From positions 62,001-126,000 of the forward strand of contig NW_020167527.1 of the NCBI RefSeq assembly GCF_001641265.1: DNA of 64,000 bases, in the 5' to 3' direction. Shown here piece by piece: positions 63,095 to 64,000 of this stretch (positions within the stretch are counted from its first letter, which is position 1; each line of letters begins with the position of its first letter). A program made the position numbers and the translations under genes. The stretch is from Pseudogymnoascus destructans. Taxonomy: Eukaryota; Ascomycota; Leotiomycetes; Thelebolales; Thelebolaceae. The notes beneath the pieces were generated by a model. The model searched no databases. It saw only the letters and a program-made list of their open reading frames with translations, and had not been told where the DNA came from.

Positions 63095-64000
63095 TGTTAG
63101 AATCTAGCCACCCAAGGAAGGGTGATTTTACTAAGACAAAACACACTGTCTTAGAAAAAGAGCCAAAGGGTCGTAGCTTAGACTATTCCACAACGCAGCA
63201 ATCAGGTGTATGATATAGTGGAGTGGTTTAGACAAGTTGTAACAAATGTTGAGTCTGAGAACTCAGGGATAAGTCGGAGGTTAGCACCTCATTGACTTTT
63301 CAGAAACAAGGAGTAACAAGATCAATGCTTGGAAGCTTGGAAAAGACGTGGAAGTATGTGATAGTCGATTTACTGTATTGTCTGCTTGCCCTTTTTTAAG
63401 GAAAGGGCAATCCTATTTATGCTAAAGGAGTGTAGTTCTCTCATTTTCCAAGACTTTCCATGACTTCACCAGGCTTGGTAACTGTAGTCAACATAAGAGA
63501 ACCCCATAGAACCATCTCCTAGGTTCCTAGCCTATAGGAAGTGAAAGGAGGTCCAAGGTCAGAGTACCCCTATAGACAAATTATGTCATAACTTAACCAA
63601 TCTTGTGGGTAACTAAGGAGCCATGACGTGTAATGAATCATAGACGGTTGTAGAAGCTTTTGGAGCTATCGTTCATGTTCCTAGGCCTCTAGTTGATAGA
63701 GATATGTCATGTGTAGTATTAGCCCAGTAACTAAGGAGTGATGTCATGTAATGAATCATAGAGGGTTGTAGAGATATGCTATGTGGTCATATCGGCCCAG
63801 TAAGTAAGGAGCAATGACGTGTAATGAATCATAGAGGGTTGTAGCAATCGTTGAGTAGTATTGCTCTTGTTGTTGGTGTGACAAGCCAAAATATGTATAG
63901 TGACTTGTAGGTTTGAGGAGGAGATTTCTAAGTTTGCTCTTGAGTTTGATAGCAAACTGAGTGCAACAAATGTCAGTATGACAAATAGCCATTGAATCAT
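63095..64000. mobile_element. Possible LTR of a copia-type retrotransposon, cut by the window end
   Basis: Starts TGTTAGAATCTAGCCACCC, like many fungal and plant copia LTR 5' ends, exactly where the pogo remnant stops. It has a TATA-like CTATTTATGC at about 63410. No reverse transcriptase or integrase sequence is in the window, and the other LTR end and target duplication cannot be seen. Internal tandem units are listed separately. It may instead be another kind of repeat. Confidence 0.35.
63609..63844. repeat. Three copies of a 45-bp unit within the LTR-like sequence
   Basis: Copies at 63609-63653, 63727-63771 and 63800-63844 share GTAACTAAGGAG, ATGACGTGTAATGAATCATA and GGTTGTAG. Copies 2 and 3 are also joined by a similar GAGATATG...GCCCAGTAA stretch, so the repeat grew as a ~73-bp unit. 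Confidence 0.85.

Noticed and set aside
1..64000. A secondary-metabolite or other co-regulated gene cluster
   Set aside because: Neighbouring genes are unrelated housekeeping functions; there is no synthase backbone gene or shared pathway.
1..64000. tRNA and rRNA genes
   Set aside because: Scanning by eye for B-box-like GGTTCRANNCC with a matching acceptor stem found none outside coding sequence; a covariance-model search would be needed to exclude them.

Overview
The window is nuclear DNA of a filamentous ascomycete (Pezizomycotina). Genes are spaced 0.3-2 kb apart on both strands. Introns are short (45-82 nt) with fungal CTAAC/CTGAC-like branch sites. The gene set fits: a Zn(II)2Cys6 regulator, a CFEM-type secreted protein, a histidine-brace oxidase with a hevein domain, PRM1, a PEX14/17-like peroxin, and Fot1/pogo transposons. 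I cannot name the genus; the class is open, Leotiomycetes being only a weak guess.

Layout. 0-10 kb: a mitochondrial PPR protein, a decayed pogo transposon, FAD-dependent glycerol-3-phosphate dehydrogenase (GUT2), an SCP2-type thiolase and a ~65-bp minisatellite. 10-15.9 kb: gene-free DNA with a patchwork of unrelated short tandem repeats, leading into a Zn(II)2Cys6 protein fused to a NodL/LacA-like acetyltransferase domain (15.9-18.5 kb). 20-31.6 kb: MLH3, a CFEM-like protein, a Dabb-domain protein, homoserine kinase, an alpha/beta hydrolase and the Fe-S assembly protein ISA1. 32-42.4 kb: an ARMH3/DUF1741 protein in seven exons, PRM1, VPS29 and acetyl-CoA synthetase. 43-53 kb: repeats, one doubtful gene, the LPMO-like protein, a Cys-rich cell-surface protein and a DUF1279 mitochondrial protein. 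53-64 kb: an unknown membrane or anchored protein, the PEX14/17-like peroxin, an intact pogo transposon with 58-bp inverted repeats, a bHLH factor, the INO80 subunit IES2, and a pogo remnant cut by a possible LTR.

The genes are mostly unrelated housekeeping functions and do not form a gene cluster. Loose themes are peroxisomal and acetyl-CoA metabolism (thiolase, PEX14/17, acetyl-CoA synthetase), mitochondria (PPR, GUT2, ISA1, DUF1279) and secreted wall proteins. Many genes needed splicing by eye; junctions were chosen so that frame, GT/GC-AG signals and family similarity agree.

The observations I rate highest are: (1) the regulator-acetyltransferase fusion, whose catalytic His position is Val; (2) MLH3 with Gln in place of the usual ATPase Glu but an intact endonuclease motif; (3) the complete, apparently young pogo element beside the peroxin gene; and (4) several genes broken by single-base shortfalls in G/C homopolymers, which looks like a sequencing artefact.
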